From Ga0077555 sp050250755 (GTDB lineage: Bacteria > Pseudomonadota > Alphaproteobacteria > Rhizobiales > Hyphomicrobiaceae), in contig JBFWOB010000017.1 in the NCBI GenBank assembly GCA_050250755.1, forward strand, positions 42,823 through 106,822: a DNA stretch of 64,000 nt, read 5' to 3'. The translations under genes and the position numbers were made by a program. This document shows positions 17,538 through 26,683 of the stretch, in pieces (within the stretch, counting starts at the first letter, position 1; every line of letters begins with the position of its first letter). Under the pieces are notes generated by a model, which was not told the origin of the DNA, did no database searches, and saw only the letters and a program-made list of their open reading frames with translations.

Positions 17538-17570
17538 GAAGGGCGAGGCCGTTGCCGGCGCTCGCCCTTC
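17538..17570 (-). terminator. Stem-loop downstream of rpsA
   Basis: GAAGGGCGAG (17538-17547) and CTCGCCCTTC (17561-17570) form a perfect 10-base stem with a 13-base loop. It lies 35 bases past the rpsA stop. On the rpsA strand it is followed by GGCGTTTC, a weak T run, so intrinsic termination is plausible but not certain. Confidence 0.55.
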
Positions 17571-17604
17571 AAAAAATCATCTGTCTCGATGACGACCGGC
17601 TGTA

Positions 17605-19320
17605 TCAGCCGTCGCCGCCTTCGCGCTTCTTCAGCGCTGCCTTGAAGATGTCGCCCAGCGATGCGCCCGAATCGGACGAGCCGTACTGCGCAACAGCCTG
17701 CTTCTCCTCGGCGATCTCGAGTGCCTTGATCGACACTTGGATGCGCCGTGCGTGCTTGTCTACCGACAGGACCTGCGCGTCGACCTTATCACCGACGTTG
17801 AAGCGCTCTGGACGCTGCTCGGAACGATCGCGCGAGAGATCAGCCCGCTTGACGTAGGTGGTGATGTCGGTGTCGGCGATCTTGACCATGATGCCGTTCG
17901 GCTCGACCGCGGTGACCTCGCAGGTGACAGCGTCGCCCTTCTTGTACTTGCCAAGCGTGTCGAGCGGATCACCGCCGAGTTGCTTGATGCCGAGGCTGAT
18001 ACGCTCCTTCGAGCTGTCGACGTCGAGCACGACGGCCTGCACCGTGTCGCCCTTCTTGTAGTCCTTGATGACCTCTTCGCCCGCCTTGTTCCAGTCGAGG
18101 TCGGAGAGGTGGACCATGCCGTCGATGCCATTGTCGAGACCGATGAAGAGACCGAACTCGGTGATATTGCGAATCGGGCCCTCGACCGTCGTACCCTTCG
18201 GATGCGTCGTGAGGAACGAATCCCATGGGTTGTCCTGTGTCTGCTTCAAGCCAAGCGAGATGCGCCGCTTGTTCGGATCGACCTCCAGGATCTGCACGTC
18301 CACTTGCTGGCTTGTCGACACGATCTTGCCGGGATGGACGTTCTTCTTGGTCCAGCTCATCTCCGAGACGTGGATCAAGCCCTCGACGCCGGGCTCGAGC
18401 TCCACGAACGCACCATAGTCGGCGATGTTCGTGACGGTTCCCGAGAAGCGCGCGCCCACCGGGTACTTGGCCTCGATGCCCTCCCACGGATCCGACAAAA
18501 GCTGCTTCATGCCGAGGCTGATGCGCTGCGTCTCCGGGTTGATGCGGATGATCTGCACCTTCACGGTATCGCCCACGTTGACGACGTCGCTCGGATGATT
18601 GACGCGGCGCCACGCCATGTCGGTGACGTGCAGCAGGCCGTCGATGCCGCCGAGGTCGATGAACGCTCCGTAGTCGGTGATATTCTTGACCACGCCCTCG
18701 ATGACCTGACCTTCGGCGAGACGAGCGACGATCTCGGACCGCTGCTCGGCACGCGTCTCTTCCAGCACCGAGCGGCGCGAGACGACGATGTTGCCGCGGC
18801 GGCGATCCATCTTGAGGATCTGGAACATCAACGGCTGGTGCATCAGCGGACCGATGTCGCGAACCGGACGGATGTCGACCTGGCTTCCGGGAAGGAACGC
18901 AACGGCGCCGTCGAGGTCGACCGTGAAGCCGCCCTTGACCTTGTTGAAGATGATGCCCTCGACCTTCTCGGTGGCCTCGAATTGCTTCTCGAGTCGCGTC
19001 CAGCTCTCCTCACGCCGCGCCTTGTCGCGGCTGAGAACGGCCTCGCCCAGCGCATTCTCCATGCGCTCCAGGTAGACCTCGACCTCGTCGCCAACGCTCA
19101 GATCCGCAGGCTTTCCGCCGACGCCGAATTCCTTTAGCGGTACGCGGCCTTCCATCTTCAAGCCAACATCGATGACCGCGAGATCCTTCTCGATCGCGGT
19201 GATCTTGCCTTTGACGACGGAGCCTTCGAAGGCCGATTCATCGCCCATCGACTCGTTCAGGAGGGCTTCGAAATCGGCGCGGGTCGGGTTCATCTCGTGA
19301 GTGGCGGCCTCAGTGCTCAT
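17605..19320 (-). CDS. rpsA: 30S ribosomal protein S1
   Basis: Binds mRNA and feeds it to the 30S subunit. The 571-residue protein has six S1 OB-fold repeats. Typical segments are VEGIIFNKVKGGFTVDL, NITDYGAFIDLGGIDGLLH, NIADYGAFVELEPGVEGLIH and NITEFGLFIGLDNGIDGMVH; the last two repeats lack the full RNA-binding pattern, as in other bacteria. Start ATG at 19320 with an AAGGAAAC site. cmk lies 224 bases upstream on the same strand, the standard alphaproteobacterial order. Confidence 0.98.
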   Translation of the reverse strand: MSTEAATHEMNPTRADFEALLNESMGDESAFEGSVVKGKITAIEKDLAVIDVGLKMEGRVPLKEFGVGGKPADLSVGDEVEVYLERMENALGEAVLSRDKARREESWTRLEKQFEATEKVEGIIFNKVKGGFTVDLDGAVAFLPGSQVDIRPVRDIGPLMHQPLMFQILKMDRRRGNIVVSRRSVLEETRAEQRSEIVARLAEGQVIEGVVKNITDYGAFIDLGGIDGLLHVTDMAWRRVNHPSDVVNVGDTVKVQIIRINPETQRISLGMKQLLSDPWEGIEAKYPVGARFSGTVTNIADYGAFVELEPGVEGLIHVSEMSWTKKNVHPGKIVSTSQQVDVQILEVDPNKRRISLGLKQTQDNPWDSFLTTHPKGTTVEGPIRNITEFGLFIGLDNGIDGMVHLSDLDWNKAGEEVIKDYKKGDTVQAVVLDVDSSKERISLGIKQLGGDPLDTLGKYKKGDAVTCEVTAVEPNGIMVKIADTDITTYVKRADLSRDRSEQRPERFNVGDKVDAQVLSVDKHARRIQVSIKALEIAEEKQAVAQYGSSDSGASLGDIFKAALKKREGGDG

Positions 19321-19544
19321 TCAGTTTCCTTGTTCGTACGTATGTATGGGGAGACATCCGGCACAACGGCCGGGCAGCGTCTCGGTTTCTATGGGAAGGC
19401 ACCAATGGAACGGGCGTCGACCCATCACGGGCGCTTCCCGCGATTTGCCGACGCCGCCTCGAAAGGCGCCTGGGATGTGTCTTACCTGAGTGCTGCCGTC
19501 AGCGGGCCAAGCCCTAACCGACGCGGGATTGGGGCGACTGGTCG

Positions 19545-20177
19545 TCACCCCTGCCGGGTGATCCTCCTTTTGATCAGCTCTACGGCAGCCTCGAATGCCG
19601 CTTCTATATCCATGTCTGTCGTATCGAGCAAGTCAGCATCGGCTGCAGCACGCATTGGCGCATCGGCCCGGCTCATATCGCGCTCGTCGCGCTGGCGAAT
19701 GAGATCGGTCACAGCCTCGAGTGTCGATACATCACCGCGTGCCCGCATTTCCTCGAAACGCCGCCGAGCACGGACCTCGAGGTCAGCCGTCACGAAAATC
19801 TTGATGTCGGCGTAAGGGCACACCACCGTGCCGATGTCCCGCCCGTCGAGTACCGCACCCGGCTCTTGCGCCGCAAATTTGCGTTGCAGATCCAAGAGGG
19901 CTTTTCTGACGGTCGGGAACTTCGCGACAACGGATGCCGCATCCCCGGCGCTAGCGAGGCGCAAAGCAACATCATCGAGGTCCGAAAGATCGAGTGTCCG
20001 GGCTGCCTCTGCCGCGAGCGCCTCATTCTCCAGCGAGCCTCCTTGTGCCTGCACGTCGCGCGCCACGGCACGGTAAAGCAATCCAGTATCGAGGCAGGCG
20101 AAACCGAAATGCGTCGCGATGCGCTTCGCGAGCGTACCTTTCCCCGAGGCAGCGGGTCCGTCGATGGCGATGATCAT
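19545..20177 (-). CDS. cmk: Cytidylate kinase
   Basis: Phosphorylates CMP and dCMP. The start MIIAIDGPAASGKGT holds the P-loop. Further on, LDTGLLYRAVA and AVLDGRDIGTVV contain conserved CMP-binding residues, and RDERDMSRADAP is the lid. It is 210 residues from the ATG at 20177; an upstream in-frame start at 20198 would only add seven residues outside the fold. It precedes rpsA on the same strand. The common upstream neighbour aroA is missing; a Tim44-like gene stands there instead. Confidence 0.96.
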   Translation of the reverse strand: MIIAIDGPAASGKGTLAKRIATHFGFACLDTGLLYRAVARDVQAQGGSLENEALAAEAARTLDLSDLDDVALRLASAGDAASVVAKFPTVRKALLDLQRKFAAQEPGAVLDGRDIGTVVCPYADIKIFVTADLEVRARRRFEEMRARGDVSTLEAVTDLIRQRDERDMSRADAPMRAAADADLLDTTDMDIEAAFEAAVELIKRRITRQG

Positions 20178-20244
20178 CAGGCAGAGATTCCGGCGCAAAG
20201 TTCCGGCGGAGAGTTAGGCCAACTCTGGACGTTTCACAACGCGG

Positions 20245-20277
20245 AAAGGGCCCCGCCATTTTGGACGGAGCCCCTTC
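20245..20277 (-). terminator. Possible stem-loop after the Tim44-like gene
   Basis: AAAGGGCCCCG (20245-20255) can pair with CGGAGCCCCTT (20266-20276) with about two mismatches, in the gap between the Tim44-like gene and cmk. No clear T run follows, so termination is only a possibility. Confidence 0.35.
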
Positions 20278-20303
20278 TGCGCAATCGGGCGAACTGATCG
20301 AGC

Positions 20304-21239
20304 TTATGCCTGCTGAATGGCAGAGAGCTCCCACTTGTCGGCGCGACCGCCCGTCGGGCGGTAGAACGTCCAGAGCTCGGTCACTTCCTGCGGCTCGGTG
20401 GTCGAGCCCTCGATGACCTTGCCGGATTTCATATCCACAGTCGCGTCGATCATTTCGTAACGCATTGCGACCGTCGCGTATTCACTGGAGCCTTCACGCC
20501 AAGCCTCGGCCAAATCACCTTGCAGCAGCGTCGGCTCAGAGAGATCGTTGCTGACGCCGCGCCGCTTGTTCTCATCGAGCTCTCGCGCAAATTGCGACAG
20601 CATCTCCGGCGTCAAGCGCTGGCCGAGTGCATTCACATCACCATTCGCGTACGCGAGCTGGATCTCTTTGAGCAGGCGCTCGAAGGCGTTGTAGTCATCG
20701 CCGGTGATTGTCAGCTCAGGCGTCTGAGCACCGAAACCGCCAACGCTCTGGCGATAGGCTTGCTGTCCCGGTGTTGGCGCCGGACCGGAAGCGCCTGCTC
20801 GCGCCATCGCTGGCTGATTGGCCGCGCTACGGTTGCGGAAGAAGCTGATGACCAGGAACACGAGACCGGCGATCAGAAGTCCCTGGAGAAGGAAGCCCAG
20901 TACATTGGCCAGCATGCCCGCGCCGAAGAGGCTGGCCAGCGCAGCGCCGACGAGACCACCGAGCAGCAGGTTGCGCATGAGACCGCCGCGTGCGGCCTGC
21001 GTTGCCGCTCCCGCCGTTGGACGACCCGGCTGCGTCATTGATTTTTGGATCGGTTGCGCGGCGTTCGGTGCAGTTTTCGTTGCCGGCGGCGCACTGAAGG
21101 TGCGGCTTCCGCGACTACCGAAGCTGGAGCCGCGTCCGCCGCGTGCCTCTGCGAAATCGGCGGTCAACATGGCGCCGGCTCCCAGCGCGGCGATGACCGC
21201 GAGGACCTTTCCGGACAACAATTTTGAACGATTCATCAT
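20304..21239 (-). CDS. Tim44-like domain membrane protein
   Basis: 311 residues. An N-terminal hydrophobic segment (about 11-30, signal or anchor) is followed by a Gly/Arg/Ser/Pro-rich stretch, then a long hydrophobic region (about 88-134, one or two membrane spans). The C-terminal half (about 175-308) matches the Tim44-like/Bcl-like fold, with TGDDYNAFERLLKEIQLAY and a final VTELWTFYRP. Bacterial proteins of this type are membrane-linked, and their function is not settled. A GGGAGGGG site precedes the ATG. It is upstream of cmk on the same strand. Confidence 0.82.
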   Translation of the reverse strand: MMNRSKLLSGKVLAVIAALGAGAMLTADFAEARGGRGSSFGSRGSRTFSAPPATKTAPNAAQPIQKSMTQPGRPTAGAATQAARGGLMRNLLLGGLVGAALASLFGAGMLANVLGFLLQGLLIAGLVFLVISFFRNRSAANQPAMARAGASGPAPTPGQQAYRQSVGGFGAQTPELTITGDDYNAFERLLKEIQLAYANGDVNALGQRLTPEMLSQFARELDENKRRGVSNDLSEPTLLQGDLAEAWREGSSEYATVAMRYEMIDATVDMKSGKVIEGSTTEPQEVTELWTFYRPTGGRADKWELSAIQQA

Positions 21240-21382
21240 ATGGATATGGCCCCTCCCGATTGCGGCCTAGTCTCGTCGCGGACACAGCCTTGCTCTCCCG
21301 ATATAGGGCAGCAGGGCTCGGCGTCCAGTCCGGAAAACTACGTAGTATCGGCGCTCTGGTTAGGTGAACGTGCACCGGCGTC

Positions 21383-23113
21383 TCAGCCGTCAGCGGCCTT
21401 AGAAATCTGGGCTTCCTTACTGGACCGCTCCATCTCGAGGTCCCGGAGCGTGCGTCTGCGAACCTTGCCCGTTACTGTCTTTGGTATCTCGTCGATGAAG
21501 GCGATCGATCGCGGATACTTGTAGGGCGCCGTGACCGCCTTAACGTGGTCCTGAAGCTCGCGAACCAGGGTATCGTTCCCCACGCGGCCACCTTTCAGCA
21601 CTACGAACGCCTTGACGATCTCTCCCCTCTCCGCATCGGGACTTGCAACGACAGCGCATTCCGCGACAGCCGGATGTTCGAGGAGCGCGTTTTCGACCTC
21701 GAGCGGCCCAATCCGATAGCCGGCCGAATTGATCACGTCATCGGCTCGGCCTTCGTACCATAGATACCCATCGGCATCCTTTCGGCCCCGATCGCCGGAG
21801 AGATACCAGCGTCCGTCCGGTCCCTCTACGAAGCACTGGGCCGTACGCTCGGGTTCGCGCCAGTAGCCGAGCATGAGTTGCGGACTGGGCGCGCGCAGCG
21901 CCACATGGCCTTCCTCGCCGACATCGAGACGGCGTCCCTGCTCGTCCACGATATCGATATCGAGACCCGGCTGTGGGCGTCCCATCGAGCCGAGCCGCAC
22001 CTGCTCCGCCGGATAGTTCAGCACCATCATCAGGGCCTCGGTTTGCCCATAGGCCTCCGAGACGAAGCATCCGGTTGCCTTCTGCCACCGCTCGGCCGCG
22101 ACCGGGCTGACCGCCTCGCCCGCCGAAACGGTGCGCCGAAGGGCGGAGAGATCGTAAGCGGACGTATCCTCGGCGCCGAGCCGCAGAAGCTCGGTGCTGG
22201 ATGCGCAGAATACCGTAATCCGATGCTTCGCGAGTAACCTCAAACGCTCGCTCGGCACGAACGGGCCGTCATATTGGAACGCGGTCGCACCCGCGCTCCA
22301 CGGCCCCCAGATCACGCTCGTTCCGGCTTTGCTCCAACCGGTATCGGCCGTGCACCAGATCCGGTCGCCCGGCTCCAGATCGAGCCAGAAGTACGCCTGC
22401 ATCCGCCACGTGTAGAGCGCCCGGGCCGCATGCAGGACACCCTTCGGATGCCCGGTCGAGCCGGACGTGTAGTACATGACCGCTGGGTCCTCGATGGCGA
22501 TTCGCGCCGCGACAAGGGTCTCCCTACCCGACGCAATCGCGTCAGCCCAGGATGTCCAGCCCGGGCGAACATCTGGCCCCTCCTCCCTTCCCTCGGCGAG
22601 CGCGGCCCGGATGGGAGTGGGAGATGCCCCGGGCGCGATCGCGATCTTCACCTGCACATCGCTCTCGACTTCGGAGAATTTGCCGACGTGCTCGGTGCGG
22701 CAAATCACGGCTTTCGCCTCTGAATTTTGCACGCGATAGGCGACGTCGCGTGCCGTCAGCATCTCAATGCACGGGATAGCCACCGCTCCAATGCGCAGAC
22801 ACGCCACAAGCGCGATCTGCCATTCGGGAATACGCGGCAACATCACGACCACGCGGTCGCCCTTCTCGACACCCGCGTCCGCGAGTGCCGACGCCAGGCG
22901 ACGAGAAAGGCGCGAAATATCCGAGAAATGATACGTGGCCGTCTCGCCCGCGCCATTCTCCCAGATGAGCGCCAGCGGGTCACCTTCTGCAGCCCATGCG
23001 TCGACGATATCAGTCGCGAAGTTGAACGTGTCCGGCAGCTCCCAGCGGAACTCCCGGCGCAGATCGTCGTACCGCTTCACCCGGGCGATGCCGCGCAAAT
23101 GATCGTCTCTCAT
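21383..23113 (-). CDS. AMP-forming acyl-CoA synthetase (medium-chain type)
   Basis: 576 residues of the ANL superfamily. The ATP motif is YYTSGSTGHPKG, the second core motif YGQTEAL, and the hinge region STGDRG-like YLSGDRGRKDADGY is followed by GRADDVINSAGYRIG. The catalytic lysine is in PKTVTGKVRR. The overall pattern (GYRIGPLEVE, AYFWLDLEPGDRIW) resembles ACSM-type medium-chain or benzoate-type acyl-CoA ligases rather than acetyl-CoA synthetase. The start is 9 bases after the stop of the enoyl-CoA hydratase gene, so the two form an operon that activates and then hydrates an acyl chain. The substrate is not predictable. Confidence 0.88.
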   Translation of the reverse strand: MRDDHLRGIARVKRYDDLRREFRWELPDTFNFATDIVDAWAAEGDPLALIWENGAGETATYHFSDISRLSRRLASALADAGVEKGDRVVVMLPRIPEWQIALVACLRIGAVAIPCIEMLTARDVAYRVQNSEAKAVICRTEHVGKFSEVESDVQVKIAIAPGASPTPIRAALAEGREEGPDVRPGWTSWADAIASGRETLVAARIAIEDPAVMYYTSGSTGHPKGVLHAARALYTWRMQAYFWLDLEPGDRIWCTADTGWSKAGTSVIWGPWSAGATAFQYDGPFVPSERLRLLAKHRITVFCASSTELLRLGAEDTSAYDLSALRRTVSAGEAVSPVAAERWQKATGCFVSEAYGQTEALMMVLNYPAEQVRLGSMGRPQPGLDIDIVDEQGRRLDVGEEGHVALRAPSPQLMLGYWREPERTAQCFVEGPDGRWYLSGDRGRKDADGYLWYEGRADDVINSAGYRIGPLEVENALLEHPAVAECAVVASPDAERGEIVKAFVVLKGGRVGNDTLVRELQDHVKAVTAPYKYPRSIAFIDEIPKTVTGKVRRRTLRDLEMERSSKEAQISKAADG

Positions 23114-23122
23114 GGCCGGTCT

Positions 23123-23914
23123 CTACTTGCTCTTGTGCTTGGCCTTCTCGGCGAAGAAGGCCGCGATCGCCGCCTGCGGCTCGCCGGTCCGATAGGCGTC
23201 GGACAGTGCATCGATGCCGGCATAGACACCTTCATCGACAGAGACGCGCTCCCAGCGATTCATCAGTGCCTTTTGCGATCGGACCGCTTGCGGCGCCGCT
23301 TTCAGGAGCAGCGTCAGCCAATGCTCAACCGCGGCGTCGAGCCCAGACGCAGGCACGACCTTCTGGGCAAAGCCCATCGTCAATGCCTCCGCCGCTCCAA
23401 ACGTCTCGCCCGTCAGCAGGATCTCTCGTGTTTTACCCCATCCGATCAGGCCCGGCAGCAGCGCAGCCTCGATCACCGACGGGAGGCCCATCACGACCTC
23501 CGGCATGCCGAGAATTGCACCTTCGGCGACAACTCGCATGTCGGCTGACGCAGCAATCTCCAGCCCTCCACCGAGGCAGAAGCCATTCACCCGCGCGATC
23601 ACGGGCACAGGGCAATTTCGGATTGCCTTGCAGGCTTGATGCAGACGCGTGATGAACAGCCGGGCGCTGTCGGCGCAAAGACCGCCAAGCTCGTTGAGAT
23701 CGGCGCCACCAATGAAGGCGCGATCCCCCGCGCCTGTGAGCACGATGGCCCGAAGCTGCTCGTGGCTGCCGAGTTCCTCGAATGCCTCGCGCAACGCCAC
23801 GACAATCGGCGTCGAAAGGCAGTTGAGGCGCTGGCGATTATCGATGGTGACGTGAGCGACGCGATTGGCCTCTCCGTGCTCCACCATCTTCACACTGATA
23901 CCGGCATCGTTCAT
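23123..23914 (-). CDS. Enoyl-CoA hydratase/isomerase family protein
   Basis: 263 residues of the crotonase fold. The oxyanion-hole segments are AFIGGADLNEL and NGFCLGGGLEIAASADM, followed by GMPEVVMGLPS. A glutamate in each of PEVVMGL and SVIEAALL could serve as catalytic acid or base. The ATG at 23914 is chosen because GGAAGG lies 7 bases upstream and the fold starts there; the frame is open another 77 codons upstream without protein character. First gene of an operon with the acyl-CoA synthetase. Confidence 0.88.
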   Translation of the reverse strand: MNDAGISVKMVEHGEANRVAHVTIDNRQRLNCLSTPIVVALREAFEELGSHEQLRAIVLTGAGDRAFIGGADLNELGGLCADSARLFITRLHQACKAIRNCPVPVIARVNGFCLGGGLEIAASADMRVVAEGAILGMPEVVMGLPSVIEAALLPGLIGWGKTREILLTGETFGAAEALTMGFAQKVVPASGLDAAVEHWLTLLLKAAPQAVRSQKALMNRWERVSVDEGVYAGIDALSDAYRTGEPQAAIAAFFAEKAKHKSK

Positions 23915-23965
23915 TCTCGGCCCTTCCATCCAGCCCCATTGGCAGCAAATGTGACAGATCAAGCT

Positions 23966-24607
23966 ATGCCGCTCCAGAACCGAGTGACGCCCGAGGGCGA
24001 GATCGTTACCCATCCGGGCCGCGGCATGATGATGGGCAATCGGGGTGGTGCGCTCCATGACGAATACCGAACGCTCGGTCGCCGGCGGTGGGTTTCGCGC
24101 CAATGGATCTGTTGCGTGCTGTCGTTCAACGACCGGCACCGGCAAGTCATGACGCCGAATCGCTATACTGAGTTATTTTTCCTCGACGAGGCGACGGCGC
24201 TCGCGGCCGGACATCGCCCGTGCTTCGAGTGCCGTCGCAAGGATTCCCTCCGCTTCGCCACGATCTGGGCGGCTGTTCTTGGCGGAAGCGGTCGCGCCAC
24301 CGCCCCCGAGATGGACAAGGTTCTGCACCCCGAGCGTGTCGATTCCGCCGGGAAGAAAGTCACCTACAGGGCGCCCCTCGACGCTTTGCCGGATGGCACC
24401 TTCGTTCGTTTCGACCAACGGCCGCACCTCGTTGTTGCTGGCGATCTCTATCCGTGGTCGCCGGAGGGTTACGAGCAGCGCCGGTCGCTTGATGGCATCG
24501 CTATCGTGGAAGTGCTGACGCCACGCTCGATCGTTGCCGTGCTCCAGGGCGGGTTTGTTCCCGGCTTGCATCCGTCGCTCGGACGAACCAAAGGCAGCGG
24601 ACGCTGA
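23966..24607 (+). CDS. Conserved hypothetical protein with a PCFECRRK motif
   Basis: About 213 residues. It opens MPLQNRVTPEGEIV, then GMMMGNRGGALHD, RRWVSRQWICCVL and RYTELFFLDEATALAAGHRP, followed by CFECRRKD. I recognise this as a conserved family in Proteobacteria with no known function. The paired cysteines in the CFEC motif and the preceding ICC could bind a metal, but this is inference. No signal peptide or membrane span is seen. The start ATG at 23966 lies on the strand opposite to and just upstream of the enoyl-CoA hydratase gene, so the two share a 51-base divergent region. Confidence 0.82.
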   Translation: MPLQNRVTPEGEIVTHPGRGMMMGNRGGALHDEYRTLGRRRWVSRQWICCVLSFNDRHRQVMTPNRYTELFFLDEATALAAGHRPCFECRRKDSLRFATIWAAVLGGSGRATAPEMDKVLHPERVDSAGKKVTYRAPLDALPDGTFVRFDQRPHLVVAGDLYPWSPEGYEQRRSLDGIAIVEVLTPRSIVAVLQGGFVPGLHPSLGRTKGSGR

Positions 24608-24621
24608 AGCCTTCACCATCG

Positions 24622-25353
24622 TCAGGTGCGTCGCCGCTCTCGATCAATCGCCGCCATCAACAGCAGGTAAAGCGTCAGCGCATTGAGAAGATGCCAGAGT
24701 GCGTGGGTACCGCGACTCTGGCCGAAGAGACGGGTCATGTCGCAAATATCCTGGTCAACAGTGCGCAACGCCATCGATACGAGAAAGACACCAGCCGCCA
24801 ACAGCAACCTGCGCCCTGCGCGACGGTCGCGGCGGAAGGAAATTGTGCCCACAATCAGCAGAGACGCCAACGCCGGTGCGTAGCCGAGCGAGCCGTTCAG
24901 GCATGGTTCGGCGCCTACGGTGGCACCCACCGCCTGATGATCTGCACACGTAAGGCTCGACGCCACCGAGCCGATATAAAGAAATACGACAAGCGCCAGC
25001 CCGATAGCGGGCCACGGGAGACCTACAAACATCCGAAGGGCATAGGCCAGATAGGCGACCATGAACGCTGTGATTGGCGCCACATCGGCAACCATGGCCC
25101 ATCTGGTTGCATAGGTGTGAAATAGAAAGCTGCCGATCCCGATAACCGCGACGATGACGATCAGTAGCCAGATCGCGCCAGCTTCACCCGCCGATGGTCG
25201 GAGATCTTTCGCTGTCGCCGAGCTAAGCGCGATGGCGCCCGCGGCCGCCGCGAGGAGAAACGCGCCATTGCTGACGGCATTAACGGGTTCCGCCCAGAAT
25301 GACGGATCCAAACCTCGCTCACAATAGTTGAAGATCTGTTCAGCCCAACTCAA
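24622..25353 (-). CDS. Ceramidase-family (CREST) membrane protein
   Basis: About 243 residues, with around seven hydrophobic segments. The opening segment NYCERGLDPSFWAEPVNA is the alkaline-ceramidase N-terminal signature. The metal-site residues of the CREST superfamily are present: S-x3-H in GSFLFHTYA, an aspartate in MVADVAP, and two histidines in HALWHLL. Alkaline ceramidases hydrolyse ceramide amide bonds; the bacterial substrate is unknown. The start is uncertain: the TTG at 25353 fits the family N-terminus, whereas the first ATG (25524) would add 57 unlike residues and overlap the gene on the other strand. It converges with the gene at 23966. Confidence 0.8.
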   Translation of the reverse strand: MSWAEQIFNYCERGLDPSFWAEPVNAVSNGAFLLAAAAGAIALSSATAKDLRPSAGEAGAIWLLIVIVAVIGIGSFLFHTYATRWAMVADVAPITAFMVAYLAYALRMFVGLPWPAIGLALVVFLYIGSVASSLTCADHQAVGATVGAEPCLNGSLGYAPALASLLIVGTISFRRDRRAGRRLLLAAGVFLVSMALRTVDQDICDMTRLFGQSRGTHALWHLLNALTLYLLLMAAIDRERRRT

Positions 25354-25484
25354 GATTGAGGTTCCGCTCTGCCAGCCATCGAATACTGTGCTTACATACG
25401 AGATCAGAGCGAATCGATGACACTGGCGAGATGTCCGGCCTTGCGATGCGGCCGCATCCCGCCACGCTGAAACACGAGGTAAAG

Positions 25485-25817
25485 ATGACCATGCCAACCC
25501 CCCGCGCCGGATGCCGTCGCCCATCGCTTCTGCTCCGGGCGAGTGCGGCCATCACCCTTTCGGCAGTATCGACTTTGGCGCTCATGCAGCCATCGGAAGC
25601 TGCGCCCCGCCACCATTACCGTGAGGGCGGCGTTGTCGCGTGCAGCCATTATGGCCGCGGCTGTATCCGAGGACCCGTCAGAGACGGCGCGGTAGAGCGT
25701 CAGGTGCGCATGCCCGGCGGGACTTGGATCGGCTGCAAAAGCAGTTGCAGTCGCACCCTTCGTGAAGAAGCACTCGACTATTTTGAGACCTTGCGGGACC
25801 GGGTCTGGGACAACTGA
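25485..25817 (+). CDS. Small secreted protein of unknown function
   Basis: 110 residues. A basic start and hydrophobic core (about 14-34) ending near SEAAPRHH make a signal peptide. The mature part carries four cysteines (VACSHYG, GCIRG, and GCKSSC) and the segment RMPGGTWIGC, followed by TLREEALDYFE. This latter pattern recurs in small rhizobial secreted proteins; its role is unknown. The ATG at 25485 has GAGGT five bases away. It is divergent from the ceramidase-like gene. Confidence 0.78.
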   Translation: MTMPTPRAGCRRPSLLLRASAAITLSAVSTLALMQPSEAAPRHHYREGGVVACSHYGRGCIRGPVRDGAVERQVRMPGGTWIGCKSSCSRTLREEALDYFETLRDRVWDN

Positions 25818-25996
25818 ACGAATACGCCGCAATGCTCCGTACAAGGCATGCTGAATTTCTTAAAAAGCACTCGACTGTCGAACGATGCGTCGCTTGCCTT
25901 GGTCGCGGCACAATGCACAATCTACAATGCTGAACATGTGCTTCGCGGCTTTTCCGGCCGGCTGCGAACATACATCCGAAGGGCCGGCAAGGCGCC

Positions 25997-26683
25997 ATGT
26001 GGAAGATTCGCACTTGGATAGGTCTTGGCCTCGTCAGCATGCTGGCGGGGGGGCTAGGCTTTGTCGCGTTTGCCGACACGGTCCGCAATCTCTCGCCCAG
26101 TGATGATCCACGCGCTGACGCCATCGTGGTGCTGACGGGCGACGAAGACCGAATCGCAACGGGCGTCCGCTTGATGGTCGAAGGACGTGCCCAGCGCCTG
26201 CTCATCTCAGGCGTTCATCCGACAACGCGCATGCCGACGGAACTCAATCGGCGCATCGATGGCGCCGATTCGGCGCGGCGGGCCGTCGTCAAATGCTGCG
26301 TCGACATCGGCCACGATGCCCTGAATACCAGTGGCAATGCCGAGGAAGCCCATCGCTGGGTGCGCTCGAACGGCTTTCGAAGCGTGATCGTCGTGACCTC
26401 GGGCTACCACATGATGCGCAGTCGTGCCGAGTTCGCCCGTGCCATGCCGGATATCGAAGTGGTTTCGTATCCGGTGAGGACTGGCCGCAATCTCCAGCTC
26501 GACGTGTGGTGGCAGCACTGGCCGACGGCGCGGCTTCTGATGTCCGAATACGTAAAGTTCCTGGGCGCTTCGGCTCGTCTGGCGATCTGGCGGGTACTGG
26601 CGCTGCGTGAGGATGCCCCGCATTCGCCGATGCCGCCCGGCAGCATTCCGTCTGCTTCAGCCAGCTCCGGATCCAGACGATGA
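25997..26683 (+). CDS. DUF218 (YdcF/SanA-like) membrane protein
   Basis: 228 residues. A membrane anchor at about 5-27 is followed by the DUF218 fold: DAIVVLTGDEDRI, a GRAQRLLISGVHP strand-loop, then GNAEEAHRW and VVTSGYHMMRSRAEF. Proteins of this group (YdcF, SanA, ElyC) are linked to envelope integrity. The stop overlaps the plsC start by 4 bases (ATGA), so the two are coupled. In rhizobia such a gene commonly stands between ftsX and plsC; ftsX is not seen here. Confidence 0.85.
   Translation: MWKIRTWIGLGLVSMLAGGLGFVAFADTVRNLSPSDDPRADAIVVLTGDEDRIATGVRLMVEGRAQRLLISGVHPTTRMPTELNRRIDGADSARRAVVKCCVDIGHDALNTSGNAEEAHRWVRSNGFRSVIVVTSGYHMMRSRAEFARAMPDIEVVSYPVRTGRNLQLDVWWQHWPTARLLMSEYVKFLGASARLAIWRVLALREDAPHSPMPPGSIPSASASSGSRR

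Noticed and set aside
17737..19137. 466-codon plus-strand open frame opposite rpsA
   Set aside because: Antisense shadow of the six S1 repeats; it shows a false repeat pattern from them.
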